NCBI RefSeq assembly: GCF_016861785.1
Contig: NZ_BOLS01000010.1
Location: forward strand, 60,841-124,840
Length of the DNA stretch: 64,000 nt
Origin: Lacticaseibacillus mingshuiensis
GTDB taxonomy: Bacteria; Bacillota; Bacilli; Lactobacillales; Lactobacillaceae
Direction: 5' to 3'
Shown here: positions 51,037-61,332 of the stretch, piece after piece
Layout of the letters: every line of letters starts with the position of its first letter
How positions within the stretch are numbered: position 1 is the first letter of the stretch
Program-made: the position numbers and the translations under genes
The notes under the pieces: model-generated
Database searches by the model: none
What the model saw: only the letters and a program-made list of their open reading frames with translations
Told to the model about the DNA's origin: nothing

Positions 51037-52179
51037 TTACGAGAAGGTCCGAACCGGGGTGATCAACTGAATGAATTGGTCACGGTCTTCTGTTGGCACC
51101 ATGGTGAACGGGCGAAGCGGTGCCGTGAAGGCCAACTCGATGGTTGCTGGGCCGACGCCTTGCAGGGCATCTTTCATGTAATCCGGGTTAAAGGAGATAT
51201 CCAGGGCCTCCCCTGCCAGACTCGTGAAGGTCAGCTGCTCTTCTACGTTCCCGACATCAGGTGAGTTCCCAAACAGGGTCGCCGTTTGACTGGCTGGGTC
51301 CAAGGACAGGCGGACCACGTTGTTGGAGCTTTCATGCGACATCAAGCTCGCACGCTGAATGGACGCTAGCAAAACAGGTGCGGTGAACTGCGCCGTTGTG
51401 GAGCTGGTGGTTGGAATCAGACGTGAGGTGTCCGGATAGTTGCCTTCCAGCAGGCGGGAGTAAAATGCGTTGCGGCCAGCGATGAACAGGACCTGATTTT
51501 CCGCGAAGCGAATCTCGACGTTTTGAATATCGTCGGTCAGCGTCCGGCTCAACTCGGTCAAGCTCTTGCCTGGGATGATCACATCGTAATGCGCATCCCC
51601 TGCTTCTGGCAGTGCCAATGTCCGCTGGGCCAGACGATGGGAATCGGTGGCCACGGCGATCAGCTTTCCACTATCGATCACCAAATGGACCCCGGTCAAG
51701 ATCGGCCGGCTCTCCTGGTTGGACACCGCGATGACCGTTTGGTTGATCAGCTGCTGCAAGACAGAGGCTGGGACGGTCAAGGCATCCTCGGCGTCGATCT
51801 CTGGCAGGTGCGGATAGTTGTTCGCGTCCAAGCCATTGATGTTGAATTCAGAGGCGCCACTCGTGATCACGGTCTGGAAGCCATCCTTGACCTCCAGCGT
51901 CATCGTCTTTTCCGGCAGATTGCGGACAATGTCGCCGAAGAATTTTGCCTGCAACACAATGCTGCCGGTCGATTCGATCTGCAGGTCATTTTGCTCGGAG
52001 TTGACGTCCAAGGTGGCTTCAATGGAGATATCGGTATTGCTGCCTGTCAGCACAAGTCCTTGCTCGGTCAGATCGAGTTTGAGGCCGGTCAAAATGGGAA
52101 TGGTCGTCTTTGTCGAGATCGCGCGTGAGACATCGTTCAACGCTTTGCTAAAAATGCTGCGGGTGATCGTGAATTTCAT
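51037..52179 (-). CDS. dnaN: DNA polymerase III beta clamp
   Basis: Sliding clamp of 380 residues. MKFTITRSIFSKALNDVSRAI start, TGLKLDLTEQGLVLTGSNTDISIEA, then NNVVRLSLDPAS and the end MVPTEDRDQFIQLITPVRTF are standard for DnaN. RBS AGGAGGG is 7 bases before the ATG. It lies downstream of dnaA, separated by an origin segment with DnaA boxes. Confidence 0.98.
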   Translation of the reverse strand: MKFTITRSIFSKALNDVSRAISTKTTIPILTGLKLDLTEQGLVLTGSNTDISIEATLDVNSEQNDLQIESTGSIVLQAKFFGDIVRNLPEKTMTLEVKDGFQTVITSGASEFNINGLDANNYPHLPEIDAEDALTVPASVLQQLINQTVIAVSNQESRPILTGVHLVIDSGKLIAVATDSHRLAQRTLALPEAGDAHYDVIIPGKSLTELSRTLTDDIQNVEIRFAENQVLFIAGRNAFYSRLLEGNYPDTSRLIPTTSSTTAQFTAPVLLASIQRASLMSHESSNNVVRLSLDPASQTATLFGNSPDVGNVEEQLTFTSLAGEALDISFNPDYMKDALQGVGPATIELAFTAPLRPFTMVPTEDRDQFIQLITPVRTFS

Positions 52180-52204
52180 ATCTTGTCCCTCCTGAATGGA
52201 TGCG

Positions 52205-52360
52205 GTGCATCTATATCTATAGTTTAGATCTTTTTAAGTCGTAGTAGTAGGCACTGAGGAAACTGGGGAAAAGACCGCGGAACTACCAAGGCAGTGAGTT
52301 ATGCACTGTGGATAACTTGTGGACAAAAACGGGGACGATCCGAGAATTATCCACAGCCCC
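52205..52360. other. oriC part 2: DnaA boxes and possible DnaA-trios
   Basis: Between dnaA and dnaN: TGTGGATAA (52307-52315), TGTGGACAA (52318-52326), TTATCCACA (52347-52355). Next, on the dnaN side, GC-rich CCGCGG, then TAGTAGTAG (52242-52250), which is 3'-GAT repeats, and an AT-rich stretch (52205-52240). This order, boxes, GC cluster, trios, AT-rich, matches the known DnaA-trio unwinding element. Confidence 0.7.
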
Positions 52361-53713
52361 TTAGCCGCGATTTTTCAACTTGTTTTTCAGTTCTAAGACC
52401 TGCGCCCGCAATTGCTCATCGCCGGCGATCGCCTCGGTGATCTTTTCGTGCGCATGGATGACAGTTGTGTGGTCCTTGCCGCCAAACTCTTGGCCGATCT
52501 TCGGTAAACTGCTATCGGTCATTTCCCGGGCGAGGTACATGGCGATCTGGCGGGGCATGACGATCTGCTTGACGCGCTTTTTCCCCTTCAGCTCCGTCAC
52601 GGTCACCTGGTAATACTTGGCAACGGCGTCCTGGATGCGGTTGATCGAGAGGCCCGCATCCTTGTTGTTGGTCGCCAGCCCCTTCAAGGCGTCGGCGGCG
52701 AGGCTGGTCGTGATGTCGCGGCCCTGCATGGTGGCATAAGCCTGGACCCGGACCAGCGCCCCTTCCAGCTCGCGGACGTTTGAATCGATCTGCCCGGCGA
52801 TGTAAGACAGCGTGTCATCCGGAATCTGGAGCTGTTCGGCATCGGCTTTGTTCCGCAAGATCGCGATTCGGGTCTCGAGGTCCGGCGGTGTGATGTCGAC
52901 CGATAAGCCCCATTTAAAGCGAGATACCAGGCGCTCTTGCAACTTTGGAATCTCGTTGGGCAGGCGGTCAGACGTCAGCACGATCTGTTTTTTGTTTTCA
53001 TATAAGGCGTTGAACGTATGGAAAAATTCTTCCTGCGTCGCCTCTTTATCGCCGAAAAACTGGATGTCATCCACCAGCAGCAGGTCAACATTGCGGTACT
53101 CTTGCCGGAATTGCTCCTGCTTTTTGGTCTGAATGGAATTGATGAAGTCGTTTGCAAAGGCCTCAGAGGTCACATATTTGACATTCGCATGCGGCTCTTT
53201 TTTCAACAATTCGTGGCCGATCGCCTGCATCAAATGGGTCTTGCCCAAGCCCACGCCTCCATAGAGGAAAAGCGGGTTGTAGAGCTGGCCAGGTTCTTCC
53301 GACACGACCAGCGCGGCGGCATGGGCCATTTGGTTGCCCTTGCCTGTCACGAAGGTGTCAAACGTGTATTTACTATTGAGCTGGGTCGTGGTGCGGAAGG
53401 TGGGAATCGGGTCTTCCTCGTGATGATTGGCGATCGTGATCTCCTCGGCGTCATCGCTTGGTGTCTCCTGCATGACCTGAATCAGCGGGTTGATCTCCAG
53501 ATTCGCGAACTCATACGCCCACGCGACGATCTTCGTCACCAGCGTCTTTTCCCAGTAATCCTTATGTAACTCCGACGGGACGCCGATCGTCAGCGTGGTG
53601 TCGGTCAGCCGCAGTGGCCGGACGGAATCGACCCAGGTGTTATAGCCAACAGCCGTCATGCTGGCGCGGAACTTTTCTTGAATAAACGTCCATAGATCAT
53701 CGATATTTGCCAC
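52361..53713 (-). CDS. dnaA: Chromosomal replication initiator DnaA
   Basis: AAA+ initiator of 450 residues; GTG start with GAGGAGG upstream. Domain I (1-90) binds helicase loaders; Walker [13 protein letters not shown] at 152-159; Walker [11 protein letters not shown]; domain IV DNA-binding signature [12 protein letters not shown] near the end recognises DnaA boxes. It is flanked by DnaA-box clusters on both sides, the bipartite arrangement seen in Bacillus-like origins. A partial Noc-like motif ATTTCCCGGG lies inside (52521). Confidence 0.98.
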   Translation of the reverse strand: MANIDDLWTFIQEKFRASMTAVGYNTWVDSVRPLRLTDTTLTIGVPSELHKDYWEKTLVTKIVAWAYEFANLEINPLIQVMQETPSDDAEEITIANHHEEDPIPTFRTTTQLNSKYTFDTFVTGKGNQMAHAAALVVSEEPGQLYNPLFLYGGVGLGKTHLMQAIGHELLKKEPHANVKYVTSEAFANDFINSIQTKKQEQFRQEYRNVDLLLVDDIQFFGDKEATQEEFFHTFNALYENKKQIVLTSDRLPNEIPKLQERLVSRFKWGLSVDITPPDLETRIAILRNKADAEQLQIPDDTLSYIAGQIDSNVRELEGALVRVQAYATMQGRDITTSLAADALKGLATNNKDAGLSINRIQDAVAKYYQVTVTELKGKKRVKQIVMPRQIAMYLAREMTDSSLPKIGQEFGGKDHTTVIHAHEKITEAIAGDEQLRAQVLELKNKLKNRG

Positions 53714-53749
53714 AGTGGTTCCTCCTCAATTCGCCGCACACAGCCGGAC

Positions 53750-54170
53750 CAGGCCAAATGCGGTGCAACTGCTGCATGGGTCATCAGTTGCCGCAAGAAT
53801 AAGTTTAGCATTGCGCCTAGGAGTTTTCCACAGGCAAAGCAGTTTTCCACATGATCAACAGGGCTGTGGAAAGTTTTTTGACAGCGATGTCGACAAGTTA
53901 TCAACAGAATTGTGGAAAAACTGATAGCACCGCATATCACAGATGTTATCCACAGGCCTCCTGTGAAACCGAAGCCTTGATGCAATGCATGTTTCACAAG
54001 TTTTCCCCGCTTTTCCTCAGGCCTGTGGATAACGTGTTACACAGGGTGTGAATTTGCGAATAAGCGGCGGATGAACTGTGGATAAGCGGGAAAACTGGCA
54101 CAGCCTGTTTCACGGGTTGTCCACAAAGGACACGACTTTTGGACAAGTTTTGTGGATAAGTTCTCGGTGA
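53750..54170. other. oriC part 1: DnaA-box cluster upstream of dnaA
   Basis: At least nine box-like 9-mers: TTTTCCACA (53824, 53843), TGTGGAAAG (53865), TTATCAACA (53898), TGTGGAAAA (53911), TTATCCACA (53946), TGTGGATAA (54024, 54077, 54151) and TTGTCCACA (54117). Both orientations occur. The strand switch of gene direction (dnaA minus, rpmH plus) also puts the origin here. Confidence 0.88.
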
Positions 54171-54187
54171 AAAATTTTCGCTTCGCC

Positions 54188-54216
54188 TTGACGCCAAGGG
54201 GTCCCGTCCGTATAAT
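54188..54216 (+). promoter_or_regulatory. rpmH promoter
   Basis: TTGACG (54188-54193), 17-bp spacer, TATAAT (54211-54216), followed by a 60-bp leader to rpmH. Confidence 0.8.
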
Positions 54217-54275
54217 GGGAAGATGTTTGAAATAATGAGTCGCATATAAGTGATCGAAACAGGAGGTGGCAGCAT

Positions 54276-54416
54276 ATGAGCACCAAGCGGACTTACCAAC
54301 CTAAGAAGCGTCATCGCGAACGCGTTCATGGTTTCATGAAGCGTATGAGCACGAAGAACGGCCGTAAAGTTTTAGCTCGTCGTCGCGCCAAGGGACGTAA
54401 AGTTTTATCTGCCTAA
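54276..54416 (+). CDS. rpmH: 50S ribosomal protein L34
   Basis: Small basic large-subunit protein, 46 residues, [20 protein letters not shown] with [25 protein letters not shown] following; this is the full L34 family pattern. RBS AGGAGGTG with good spacing. It is too short to appear in long-frame lists. Preceded by a strong promoter and followed by a terminator. Confidence 0.98.
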   Translation: MSTKRTYQPKKRHRERVHGFMKRMSTKNGRKVLARRRAKGRKVLSA

Positions 54417-54419
54417 CAA

Positions 54420-54453
54420 CCCACTGACCGCGTCAGTGGTTTTTTTTATTTTT
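54420..54453 (+). terminator. Terminator after rpmH
   Basis: CCACTGAC, loop CGC, GTCAGTGG then TTTTTTTTATTTTT. It probably tunes the ratio of rpmH to rnpA transcripts. Confidence 0.9.
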
Positions 54454-54657
54454 CGGGAAGTTGCGGCATGCGGCCTCTTGATTCAATTGCGTCAGGTCTC
54501 TGGATGACCGCTGGGCCGGCGCAATTTTTATTAGTTCTATCCTATATAGAGCTGATTGCCTGTCGCACACCCGGCGCTACCTGCGTCAATGTCGCGATAC
54601 TTAGTGCACCAGTGCGTCATGTCTTGTATACTTAAACTCAGATTGTGAGGGAGCGTC

Positions 54658-55056
54658 GTGCGCAAATCCTACCGTATCAAACGAGAAGATGAATTCCAGC
54701 ACGTGTTTGAGCATGGGCAGTCGGTCGCGAACCGAAATTTCGTGATCTACCATCTGCACCGTGATCAGCCGCATTTTCGCGTTGGCATCTCTGTCGGCAA
54801 AAAGGTGGGGCATACTGCCGTCATGCGTAACCAGATCAAGCGTTACATCCGGCAAAGTCTACTCGAGTTGAAACCACAACTCGATCCGCAAACGGATTTT
54901 CTAGTGATCGCGCGGAAACCGGCGAAAACGCTCGATATGGCCGGGACCAAACAGAACCTGATCCATGCGCTCACTTTAGCCGGTGTCTTGTCGCAAACGA
55001 CGACACCTATCGCCGACCAGAATACGTCGATCAAAGAGAGGGATACACGTGAATAA
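54658..55056 (+). CDS. rnpA: RNase P protein component
   Basis: Protein subunit that supports tRNA 5' processing by RNase P RNA, 132 residues. GTG start with GAGGGAG upstream and a -10 TATACT about 30 bp upstream. [32 protein letters not shown] and [29 protein letters not shown] (RNR signature) are clear. It overlaps yidC by 8 bases. Confidence 0.97.
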   Translation: MRKSYRIKREDEFQHVFEHGQSVANRNFVIYHLHRDQPHFRVGISVGKKVGHTAVMRNQIKRYIRQSLLELKPQLDPQTDFLVIARKPAKTLDMAGTKQNLIHALTLAGVLSQTTTPIADQNTSIKERDTRE

Positions 55057-55882
55057 ACGGACAACCAAACGCCTGCTTGTCGGGCTAGGACTCGCGATGA
55101 TCACGGTGGTGCTGGCAGCCTGCAGCAACACCACGGTCACGGAAAACAGTACTGGCTTTTGGGATCGCGGCATCATTTATAATGTCGCGCAGTTCATCCT
55201 GTGGCTGAGCAAGGTCTTTGGCGGCGGCAATGCCGGGGTCGGCATTATCGTCTTCACCTTACTGATTCGCATTTTGATCTTCCCGCTCAGCTACATCTCG
55301 ATCAAGAGCATGTCCAAGCAGCAGGAGATCGCCCCGCAGCTGAAGGAACTGCAGAAAAAATACAGTTCCAAGGACACGGAGACGCAGACCAAGCTGCGTG
55401 AAGAGACGCAAAAGCTTTATTCCAAGGAAGGCATCAACCCTGTGATGGGCTGTTTGCCGATGCTGATTCAGATGCCATTCATGTTGGCCCTGTATCAGGC
55501 GATCTACCGGACGCAAGAGCTGCAAGCCGGGCGCTTTTTGTGGATGAACCTCGCCAAGCCTGATCCGACCTGGATCATGCCGATCTTGGCGGCGCTGTTT
55601 ACGTTGCTGACCAGTCTGACCTCCACGATGGCCCAGCCAACGCGGACGACGATGAACTGGGTGATGGTCGGCATCTCGCCACTGATGATCTTGTTCATGG
55701 GTGCCAGCTTCCCAAGCGCACTGGCATTGTACTGGGTGGTCACCAACGCCTTTTCGCTGGCCCAGACCTTCCTGCTTCAAAACCCATTCAAGGCGCAGCG
55801 TCAGCGTGAAGAGAAAGAGCGCCAGGAACGCGAGCGTCAACGAGCGCTTCGCAAAGCCTACAAGCGTGCACTACGTAAGTAA
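55049..55882 (+). CDS. yidC: Membrane protein insertase YidC
   Basis: Insertase of the YidC/Oxa1 family, 277 residues from the GTG at 55049. It carries a lipoprotein-type signal (VVLAAC, Cys24) as in Gram-positive OxaA proteins, five core membrane segments, [20 protein letters not shown] with the conserved Arg of the hydrophilic groove, [19 protein letters not shown], and a basic C-terminal tail ([20 protein letters not shown]). Start overlaps rnpA. Confidence 0.97.
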   Translation: MNKRTTKRLLVGLGLAMITVVLAACSNTTVTENSTGFWDRGIIYNVAQFILWLSKVFGGGNAGVGIIVFTLLIRILIFPLSYISIKSMSKQQEIAPQLKELQKKYSSKDTETQTKLREETQKLYSKEGINPVMGCLPMLIQMPFMLALYQAIYRTQELQAGRFLWMNLAKPDPTWIMPILAALFTLLTSLTSTMAQPTRTTMNWVMVGISPLMILFMGASFPSALALYWVVTNAFSLAQTFLLQNPFKAQRQREEKERQERERQRALRKAYKRALRK

Positions 55883-55896
55883 CCTGGAGGAGAATT

Positions 55897-56652
55897 ATGC
55901 CAACGTTCCAAGGAGCCACGATTCAACAAGCGATCGAGACTGGTCTTGCCTCGCTGAAGGTGACGCGTCAGCAGGTCAATGTTGACGTTATTCAAGAGGG
56001 GAAAAAGGGGCTGTTCGGCCTCGGCAAAAAAGAGGCGATCGTCAATCTCAAATTGATCGAGACCGCCCCTGTTGAGGATGACAGCAAGCCAGCCCATTCG
56101 CCGCTGGGCAAGTTGCGCGAAAAGGCCAGCGAACACCTGACCGAACGGCGCATCGAAAAACAGCAAGATAAAGCCCCACGGCGCGATGACCAAACGGCGA
56201 TCGCGCTGGTCCAGAGCTACCTGGAGGATATCATCCGGGCGCTCGACATCGATGCCAGCATCACTAGCAATCGCCAACATGATCAGGTCTGGTACCAGAT
56301 CAAAACGCCGAAAGAGGCGCTGCTCATCGGCAAGCACGGCAAGATCATCAATGCGATTCAGTACTTGGCCCAAACTGAGTTCAATCATTATGGGAAAAGC
56401 AAATGGACCGTGATGCTCAACGTCGGCGATTACCGCGAGCGCCGCGATACCGCAGTGCGGCGGTTAGCTGAAAAGAGTGCGCGGGAAGTCATTGCCACCG
56501 GCACCGCCGTTTATCTCGACCCGATGCCATCCTTTGAACGCAAGGCGATTCACGCCACGCTTGCGGACAACACCTATGTCGAGACGCATTCTGAAGGCAC
56601 CGATCCCCGGCGGTACGTCGTGGTGACGCGAAAAAATGCCCGGCCATTTTGA
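55897..56652 (+). CDS. jag: RNA-binding protein Jag/KhpB
   Basis: KH-R3H protein of 251 residues controlling cell elongation. Order seen: Jag-N domain (about 3-52, MPTFQGATIQQAIETGLASL, KKGLFGLGKKEA), a linker, KH domain with the GxxG loop LIGKHGKIINAIQYL, and R3H domain with RERRDTAVRRLAEKSA and DPMPSFERKAIHATLAD. RBS GGAGGAG. Cotranscribed with yidC and rnpA. Confidence 0.95.
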   Translation: MPTFQGATIQQAIETGLASLKVTRQQVNVDVIQEGKKGLFGLGKKEAIVNLKLIETAPVEDDSKPAHSPLGKLREKASEHLTERRIEKQQDKAPRRDDQTAIALVQSYLEDIIRALDIDASITSNRQHDQVWYQIKTPKEALLIGKHGKIINAIQYLAQTEFNHYGKSKWTVMLNVGDYRERRDTAVRRLAEKSAREVIATGTAVYLDPMPSFERKAIHATLADNTYVETHSEGTDPRRYVVVTRKNARPF

Positions 56653-56770
56653 CATTTCCAGGCCGGACAGTTAGGATAGACCTAAATCAACACGTGATGA
56701 AGTAGTCAAAGTGCTTTGTCCGCCACGATCTCTTTTGCTGGAGGTCGTGGCGGATGGTGCGCTTTTTTTA
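56649..56770 (+). promoter_or_regulatory. mnmE promoter and leader with intrinsic terminator
   Basis: TTGACA (56649-56654, overlapping the jag stop codon), 17-bp spacer, TAGGAT (56672-56677). The leader then forms a long hairpin AAAGTGC..TCCGCCACGA / TCGTGGCGGA..GCGCTTT with TTTTTTTATT (56707-56770), just upstream of the mnmE RBS (56775-56781). It ends the jag transcript, and any mnmE transcript from this promoter must pass it. Confidence 0.65.
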
Positions 56771-56787
56771 TTGCAAGGAGGATGCTC

Positions 56788-58173
56788 ATGGTTTCAACGA
56801 TCACGGAATATGATACGATCGCGGCAATCTCAACGCCACCTGGTGAAGGGGCGATCTCGATCGTTCGGTTGAGCGGCGAATCGGCGCTTGAAACGGCGCA
56901 GAAGGTGTTCAAGGGCAAGGACCTCAGTCAGGTGCCGAGCCACACCATCAATTATGGCCACATCATCGATCCTGACTCCCAGCAAGTAGTCGATGAAGTG
57001 ATGGTCTCCGTGATGCGCAAGCCAAAGACTTACACCCGCGAAGACCTGGTGGAGATCAATTGCCATGGCGGCATTGTGGCGACGAACCGTGTCCTCCAAC
57101 TGGTGCTTGGCGCGGGGGCCCGGATGGCGGAGCCCGGCGAGTTCACCAAGCGTGCTTTTCTCAATGGCCGCATCGATCTGACGCAAGCCGAGTCGGTGAT
57201 GGACCTGATTCGTGCCAAAACGGACCGAGCGATGCAAGTCGCAGTCGACCAACTCGATGGCGATCTCCATCATCTGATCACGGCGCTGCGGCAGGAGATT
57301 CTGGAAGTCCTCGCCCAGGTCGAGGTCAACATCGATTATCCGGAATATGACACGGATGAAATGACCACCCGCCTGCTCAAGGAAAAAGCCGCCCTTGTAT
57401 TAGGCCGCATCGATGAACTGCTTGCCACGGCGCGGTCAGGCAAGGTCCTGCGGGATGGCTTGGCCACGGTGATCGTTGGTCGGCCAAATGTCGGCAAATC
57501 CTCGCTGCTCAATCACATGTTGCGAGAGGAAAAGGCGATCGTCACCGATGTGCCTGGCACCACCCGCGATGTGCTTGAGGAATATGTCAACGTCCAAGGC
57601 GTGCCGTTGAAACTAGTCGACACGGCTGGGATTCGCGACACCGAAGACAAGGTGGAAAAAATTGGTGTTCAGCGCTCACGTGAGGCGATCACCAAGGCGG
57701 ATCTGGTCCTGTTGGTGCTAGATGCCAGCATGCCACTGACGGCCGAGGATCGCAGCTTGATTCAAGCGACTGCAGCCAAAAAGCGCATCGTGATTCTCAA
57801 CAAGCAGGATCTGCCGGATGCCCTGACGGTGGCCGCGCTGCAAGATGTGCCGGCCGAAGAAGTGATCGCCACCAGCATGCGCACCCAACAGGGGATGGAT
57901 GTCTTGGCGGATAAGATCGTGCATTTGTTCATGCAGGGCATCGACAATAGTCAAAGTCAGGTCATGGTGACAAATGCTCGGCAGATCGGCCTTTTGCAAC
58001 AGACCAAGACCAGCCTGCAGAGCGTGCTGGTTGGCATCGAGGCGGGGATGCCGATCGACCTGGTGCAGATCGATATGACGGCCGCTTGGGACAAACTCGG
58101 CGAGATCACCGGGGATGCGGCCCCAGACGAATTGATCACCCAGCTATTTTCCCAGTTCTGTCTGGGTAAATAG
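56788..58173 (+). CDS. mnmE: tRNA modification GTPase MnmE
   Basis: GTPase forming, with MnmG, the carboxymethylaminomethyl group of wobble uridine 34. I chose ATG 56788 ([23 protein letters not shown]), 6 bases after AAGGAGG. N-terminal folate-binding domain; G domain motifs [27 protein letters not shown] and LNKQD; C-terminal FCLGK gives the invariant Cys. 461 residues is normal. Confidence 0.98.
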   Translation: MVSTITEYDTIAAISTPPGEGAISIVRLSGESALETAQKVFKGKDLSQVPSHTINYGHIIDPDSQQVVDEVMVSVMRKPKTYTREDLVEINCHGGIVATNRVLQLVLGAGARMAEPGEFTKRAFLNGRIDLTQAESVMDLIRAKTDRAMQVAVDQLDGDLHHLITALRQEILEVLAQVEVNIDYPEYDTDEMTTRLLKEKAALVLGRIDELLATARSGKVLRDGLATVIVGRPNVGKSSLLNHMLREEKAIVTDVPGTTRDVLEEYVNVQGVPLKLVDTAGIRDTEDKVEKIGVQRSREAITKADLVLLVLDASMPLTAEDRSLIQATAAKKRIVILNKQDLPDALTVAALQDVPAEEVIATSMRTQQGMDVLADKIVHLFMQGIDNSQSQVMVTNARQIGLLQQTKTSLQSVLVGIEAGMPIDLVQIDMTAAWDKLGEITGDAAPDELITQLFSQFCLGK

Positions 58174-58181
58174 GCGTCATT

Positions 58182-58195
58182 ATTTCCCGGGAAAA
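58182..58195. promoter_or_regulatory. Noc-binding-like sequence
   Basis: ATTTCCCGGGAAAA, 13 of 14 bases of the Noc-binding consensus, between mnmE and mnmG. Confidence 0.5.
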
Positions 58196-58208
58196 CAAAG
58201 GAGCAATC

Positions 58209-60113
58209 ATGCCAGAAATACATGAGTACGAAGCAACGCAATATGATGTGATCGTGGTTGGCGCCGGCCATGCCGGCTGTGAGGCCGCGCTGGCTGCGGC
58301 GCGCATGGGCGAAAAAACACTGCTGATCACCATCAGCCTCGAGATGTTGGCCTTCATGCCCTGCAATCCGTCAGTCGGCGGGCCGGCTAAAGGCGTCGTT
58401 GTGCGCGAGATCGATGCCTTGGGCGGGCAAATGGGTAAAAACATCGATGCGACCTATATTCAGATGCGTATGCTCAATACCGGCAAAGGCCCGGCTGTGC
58501 GCGCGCTGCGGGCCCAGGCGGACAAGGCGGCGTATCACCGCACAATGAAAGCAACCATCGAACAGACCCCAGGCCTTGATCTGCGTCAGGGGTTGGTTGA
58601 ACGCCTGTTGGTTGAAGACGGGGTATGCGTCGGGGTTGTGGCGTCGACTGGAGCGCGTTATCGGGCCAAGAGCGTCGTTTTGACGGCCGGTACGTCTTCC
58701 CGCGGCAAGATCATCATCGGCGAGCTAATGTACTCTAGCGGCCCCAATAATAGCCTTCCGAGCATTCGGTTGTCTGAGGATCTTGAGGCGCAAGGATTTA
58801 CGCTGCGCCGCTTCAAGACCGGGACCCCGCCGCGGGTGGAAGGGGGCACGATCGATTTTTCCAAGACGGAAGAACAGCCTGGCGATAAGGAGCCGCACGC
58901 CTTCAGCTTCATCACGCCAGACAGCGTCTATCTGAAGGACCAGCTCTCGTGCTGGATGACATACACCAATGAGACCACGCATAAGATCATTCGCGCCAAC
59001 CTGGACCGCGCGCCGATGTTTTCGGGTGTGATCAAAGGGGTGGGGCCGCGCTATTGCCCATCGATCGAGGACAAGGTCGTGCGCTTCGCCGATAAGCCGC
59101 GCCACCAGCTGTTTTTGGAGCCCGAGGGCCGGGATACGAGTGAGTACTATGTCGGAGATTTTTCCACGTCGATGCCCGAAGAGATTCAGCTCAAGATGCT
59201 ACATTCCGTTGCAGGACTGGAACATGCCGAGTTGATGCGGCCGGGTTATGCCATCGAGTACGACGTGATCGAGCCGTGGCAGCTGACGCATACACTTGAG
59301 ACCAAGGTGGTCAAAAACCTGTTCACCGCAGGCCAAATGAACGGCACAAGCGGCTACGAAGAGGCGGCAGGCCAGGGCCTGATCGCCGGCATCAATGCGG
59401 CGCTGCGGGCACAGGGCAAGGACGGCTTTACGCTGCAGCGCTCGGACGCCTATATCGGGGTGATGATCGATGACCTGGTCACAAAGGGCACCAATGAACC
59501 GTATCGACTGTTGACCAGTCGCGCGGAATATCGCTTGATCTTGCGCCACGACAACGCGGATCTGCGCCTGACGGAAAAAGGGCGCGCGCTTGGCCTGATC
59601 GATGATGCCCGGTTTGCGGCATTTGAAGCTAAAAAACAGGCGATCAGCGCTGAATTGGCCCGCCTTGAGACGGTTCGGCTACGCCCGCGTGATGTCAATG
59701 ACTGGCTCGCTGAAAAAGGGGCGGCCCCCCTCAAAGATGGCGTGCTAGCCAGCGATTTTCTCAAGCGTCCCGAAGTCAGTTACGCCGATCTGATGCAATT
59801 CACCCCGGCACCGACACCGCTGGATCATCTGATCGCGGAGCAAGTCGAGATCGAGCTCAAATATGCAGGCTATATCGCTAAGGAGCGGCAGAGCATTGAG
59901 CGGCTCCAGCGCATGGAAGGCAAGCAGATCCCCGCGCGCATCGATTATTCGGCGATCAACGGATTGGCCACAGAAGCGCGCCAGAAGCTGACAAAGATCC
60001 AGCCTGAGACTTTGGCCCAAGCCAGTCGCATCAGTGGCGTTAATCCGGCAGATGTCGCGATCTTGTCGGTGTATGTGACACAAGGAAAGATCGCCAAGGT
60101 AAAACCGGCGTGA
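58209..60113 (+). CDS. mnmG: tRNA modification enzyme MnmG (GidA)
   Basis: FAD-dependent partner of MnmE, 634 residues. [23 protein letters not shown] is the FAD dinucleotide fold; [43 protein letters not shown] block and [15 protein letters not shown] follow, and the C-terminal [12 protein letters not shown] helix domain binds MnmE. RBS AAAGGAG. In most Firmicutes rsmG, noc, soj and spo0J follow; here a terminator and an unrelated gene come next. Confidence 0.98.
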   Translation: MPEIHEYEATQYDVIVVGAGHAGCEAALAAARMGEKTLLITISLEMLAFMPCNPSVGGPAKGVVVREIDALGGQMGKNIDATYIQMRMLNTGKGPAVRALRAQADKAAYHRTMKATIEQTPGLDLRQGLVERLLVEDGVCVGVVASTGARYRAKSVVLTAGTSSRGKIIIGELMYSSGPNNSLPSIRLSEDLEAQGFTLRRFKTGTPPRVEGGTIDFSKTEEQPGDKEPHAFSFITPDSVYLKDQLSCWMTYTNETTHKIIRANLDRAPMFSGVIKGVGPRYCPSIEDKVVRFADKPRHQLFLEPEGRDTSEYYVGDFSTSMPEEIQLKMLHSVAGLEHAELMRPGYAIEYDVIEPWQLTHTLETKVVKNLFTAGQMNGTSGYEEAAGQGLIAGINAALRAQGKDGFTLQRSDAYIGVMIDDLVTKGTNEPYRLLTSRAEYRLILRHDNADLRLTEKGRALGLIDDARFAAFEAKKQAISAELARLETVRLRPRDVNDWLAEKGAAPLKDGVLASDFLKRPEVSYADLMQFTPAPTPLDHLIAEQVEIELKYAGYIAKERQSIERLQRMEGKQIPARIDYSAINGLATEARQKLTKIQPETLAQASRISGVNPADVAILSVYVTQGKIAKVKPA

Positions 60114-60114
60114 C

Positions 60115-60177
60115 CAAAAAACCACCCGCATTTTTCGCGGTGAGACGAACGCTGCTAGAATGCGGGTGGTTTTTTTC
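60115..60177. terminator. Terminator after mnmG
   Basis: AAAAACCACCCGCATT / AATGCGGGTGGTTTTTTT stem; bidirectional between mnmG and the converging glycerol dehydrogenase gene. Confidence 0.85.
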
Positions 60178-60180
60178 ATG

Positions 60181-61260
60181 CTATTTTGCTTCAGCTGCCA
60201 ACTTCTCAACAAGCTGCATCGCTGCCTCAACCTTGGCTGGCGTGATCGCTGGGTCGATCAGACTGAAGGACTCTTCTGGCTTGGCGGCCCAAGCTGCCAC
60301 TGTTTTGGCCTTTGCAGCGACGTCTTCGGTCATATTGACAGCCGTCAGGTTATTCGGCAGGCCGATCGTCGCGTAAAACGGCTGCAGTTGCCGTATTTCG
60401 TCGGCGTCCCCAGTGTAGGCGAGCTGGACCAGAATTCCGTAAGCCACCTTGCTGCCATGCAGGACATCGTGGGTCTCTGGCAGGTAGGACAGCCCATTAT
60501 GAATCGCGTGTGCACCGGCTTGCCGGCCGTCTGCACCGCCGAATCCGCCGACGTCACCGGCCAGGCCGATGATCGTATCCACGGTATCTGTGAATGCAGG
60601 GGTCGCGTCGCCAGCTGCGAGGGCGTCCAGCGCGTCTTTTGCCTCGCTTTGCAGGGTCTCGAGAATCACCTTAGCCGTGGCGCGACTCAGACGGGTGAAG
60701 GCAGGCAGCTGATTTTCGCGGCCGCGGGTCAACCCTTCCATTTCATACCATTTCGCGAGCGTGTCGCCGATGCCAGCGACAAAATAGGCCTGCGGGGTCG
60801 TCAACATGATGTCCCAATCGACAACTGTGGCATATGGCGCCTGCGTGAAGTAAGCCACGCGTTTGAAGGTGTGATCTGGGTGATAGATCGCCCCGATCGG
60901 CGTGAAAGGCGCGCAGTTTGATGCCAGCGTGGGCACGCTGATAAAAGCAGCGCCGAGCACCTCGGCCACCACTTTCGCCGTGTCGAGAACGCGCCCACCC
61001 CCAATGCCGATGACGGCATCGGCGGTTGGCGCCTGAGCTGCGATCGCCGCCCCGTTTTCGTCACTGGCACTGCCATCGTAATGAAAGATCGGCCAGGTGA
61101 TCGTGTCGGTGTAGTGGGCCTTAAAGGCGGCAAAGGACTTGGTGCCGGTGACGACGATCGGTTGTTTGAATGGGGCGAGAATGGCTGGCAAGTTCTGGGC
61201 CGCCCCCGCTTCGCTAATATATCGGTTTGCGCCTGGGCGCAGTTCTTGCATCAGATTCAT
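60181..61260 (-). CDS. Glycerol dehydrogenase-like (iron-containing ADH family)
   Basis: NAD-dependent polyol dehydrogenase of 359 residues, most like GldA. I use ATG 61260 (MNLMQELRPGANRYIS), preceded by AGAGGATGGG. NAD site GIGGGRVLDTAK; metal ligand region GAHAIHNGLSYLPETHDVLHGSKVAYGILVQL includes the two His of the family and the ASNCAPFTPIGAIY block. Single gene. Oxidises glycerol or reduces dihydroxyacetone; direction unknown. Confidence 0.88.
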   Translation of the reverse strand: MNLMQELRPGANRYISEAGAAQNLPAILAPFKQPIVVTGTKSFAAFKAHYTDTITWPIFHYDGSASDENGAAIAAQAPTADAVIGIGGGRVLDTAKVVAEVLGAAFISVPTLASNCAPFTPIGAIYHPDHTFKRVAYFTQAPYATVVDWDIMLTTPQAYFVAGIGDTLAKWYEMEGLTRGRENQLPAFTRLSRATAKVILETLQSEAKDALDALAAGDATPAFTDTVDTIIGLAGDVGGFGGADGRQAGAHAIHNGLSYLPETHDVLHGSKVAYGILVQLAYTGDADEIRQLQPFYATIGLPNNLTAVNMTEDVAAKAKTVAAWAAKPEESFSLIDPAITPAKVEAAMQLVEKLAAEAK

Positions 61261-61332
61261 TCGATCCCATCCTCTCATTTTATTTTAATATTTCTCTACT
61301 CTACCAGAGAACCCAGGGAAGTCAACGCTTTT

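Noticed and set aside
52521..52534. ATTTCCCGGG in dnaA as a full Noc-binding site
   Set aside because: The right half reads CGAG rather than AAAT; it is only a half-site within conserved coding sequence.
57685..57705. GCTCACGTGAGGC in mnmE as a parS site
   Set aside because: Only the CACGTG centre agrees; about 10 of 14 core bases, too weak.
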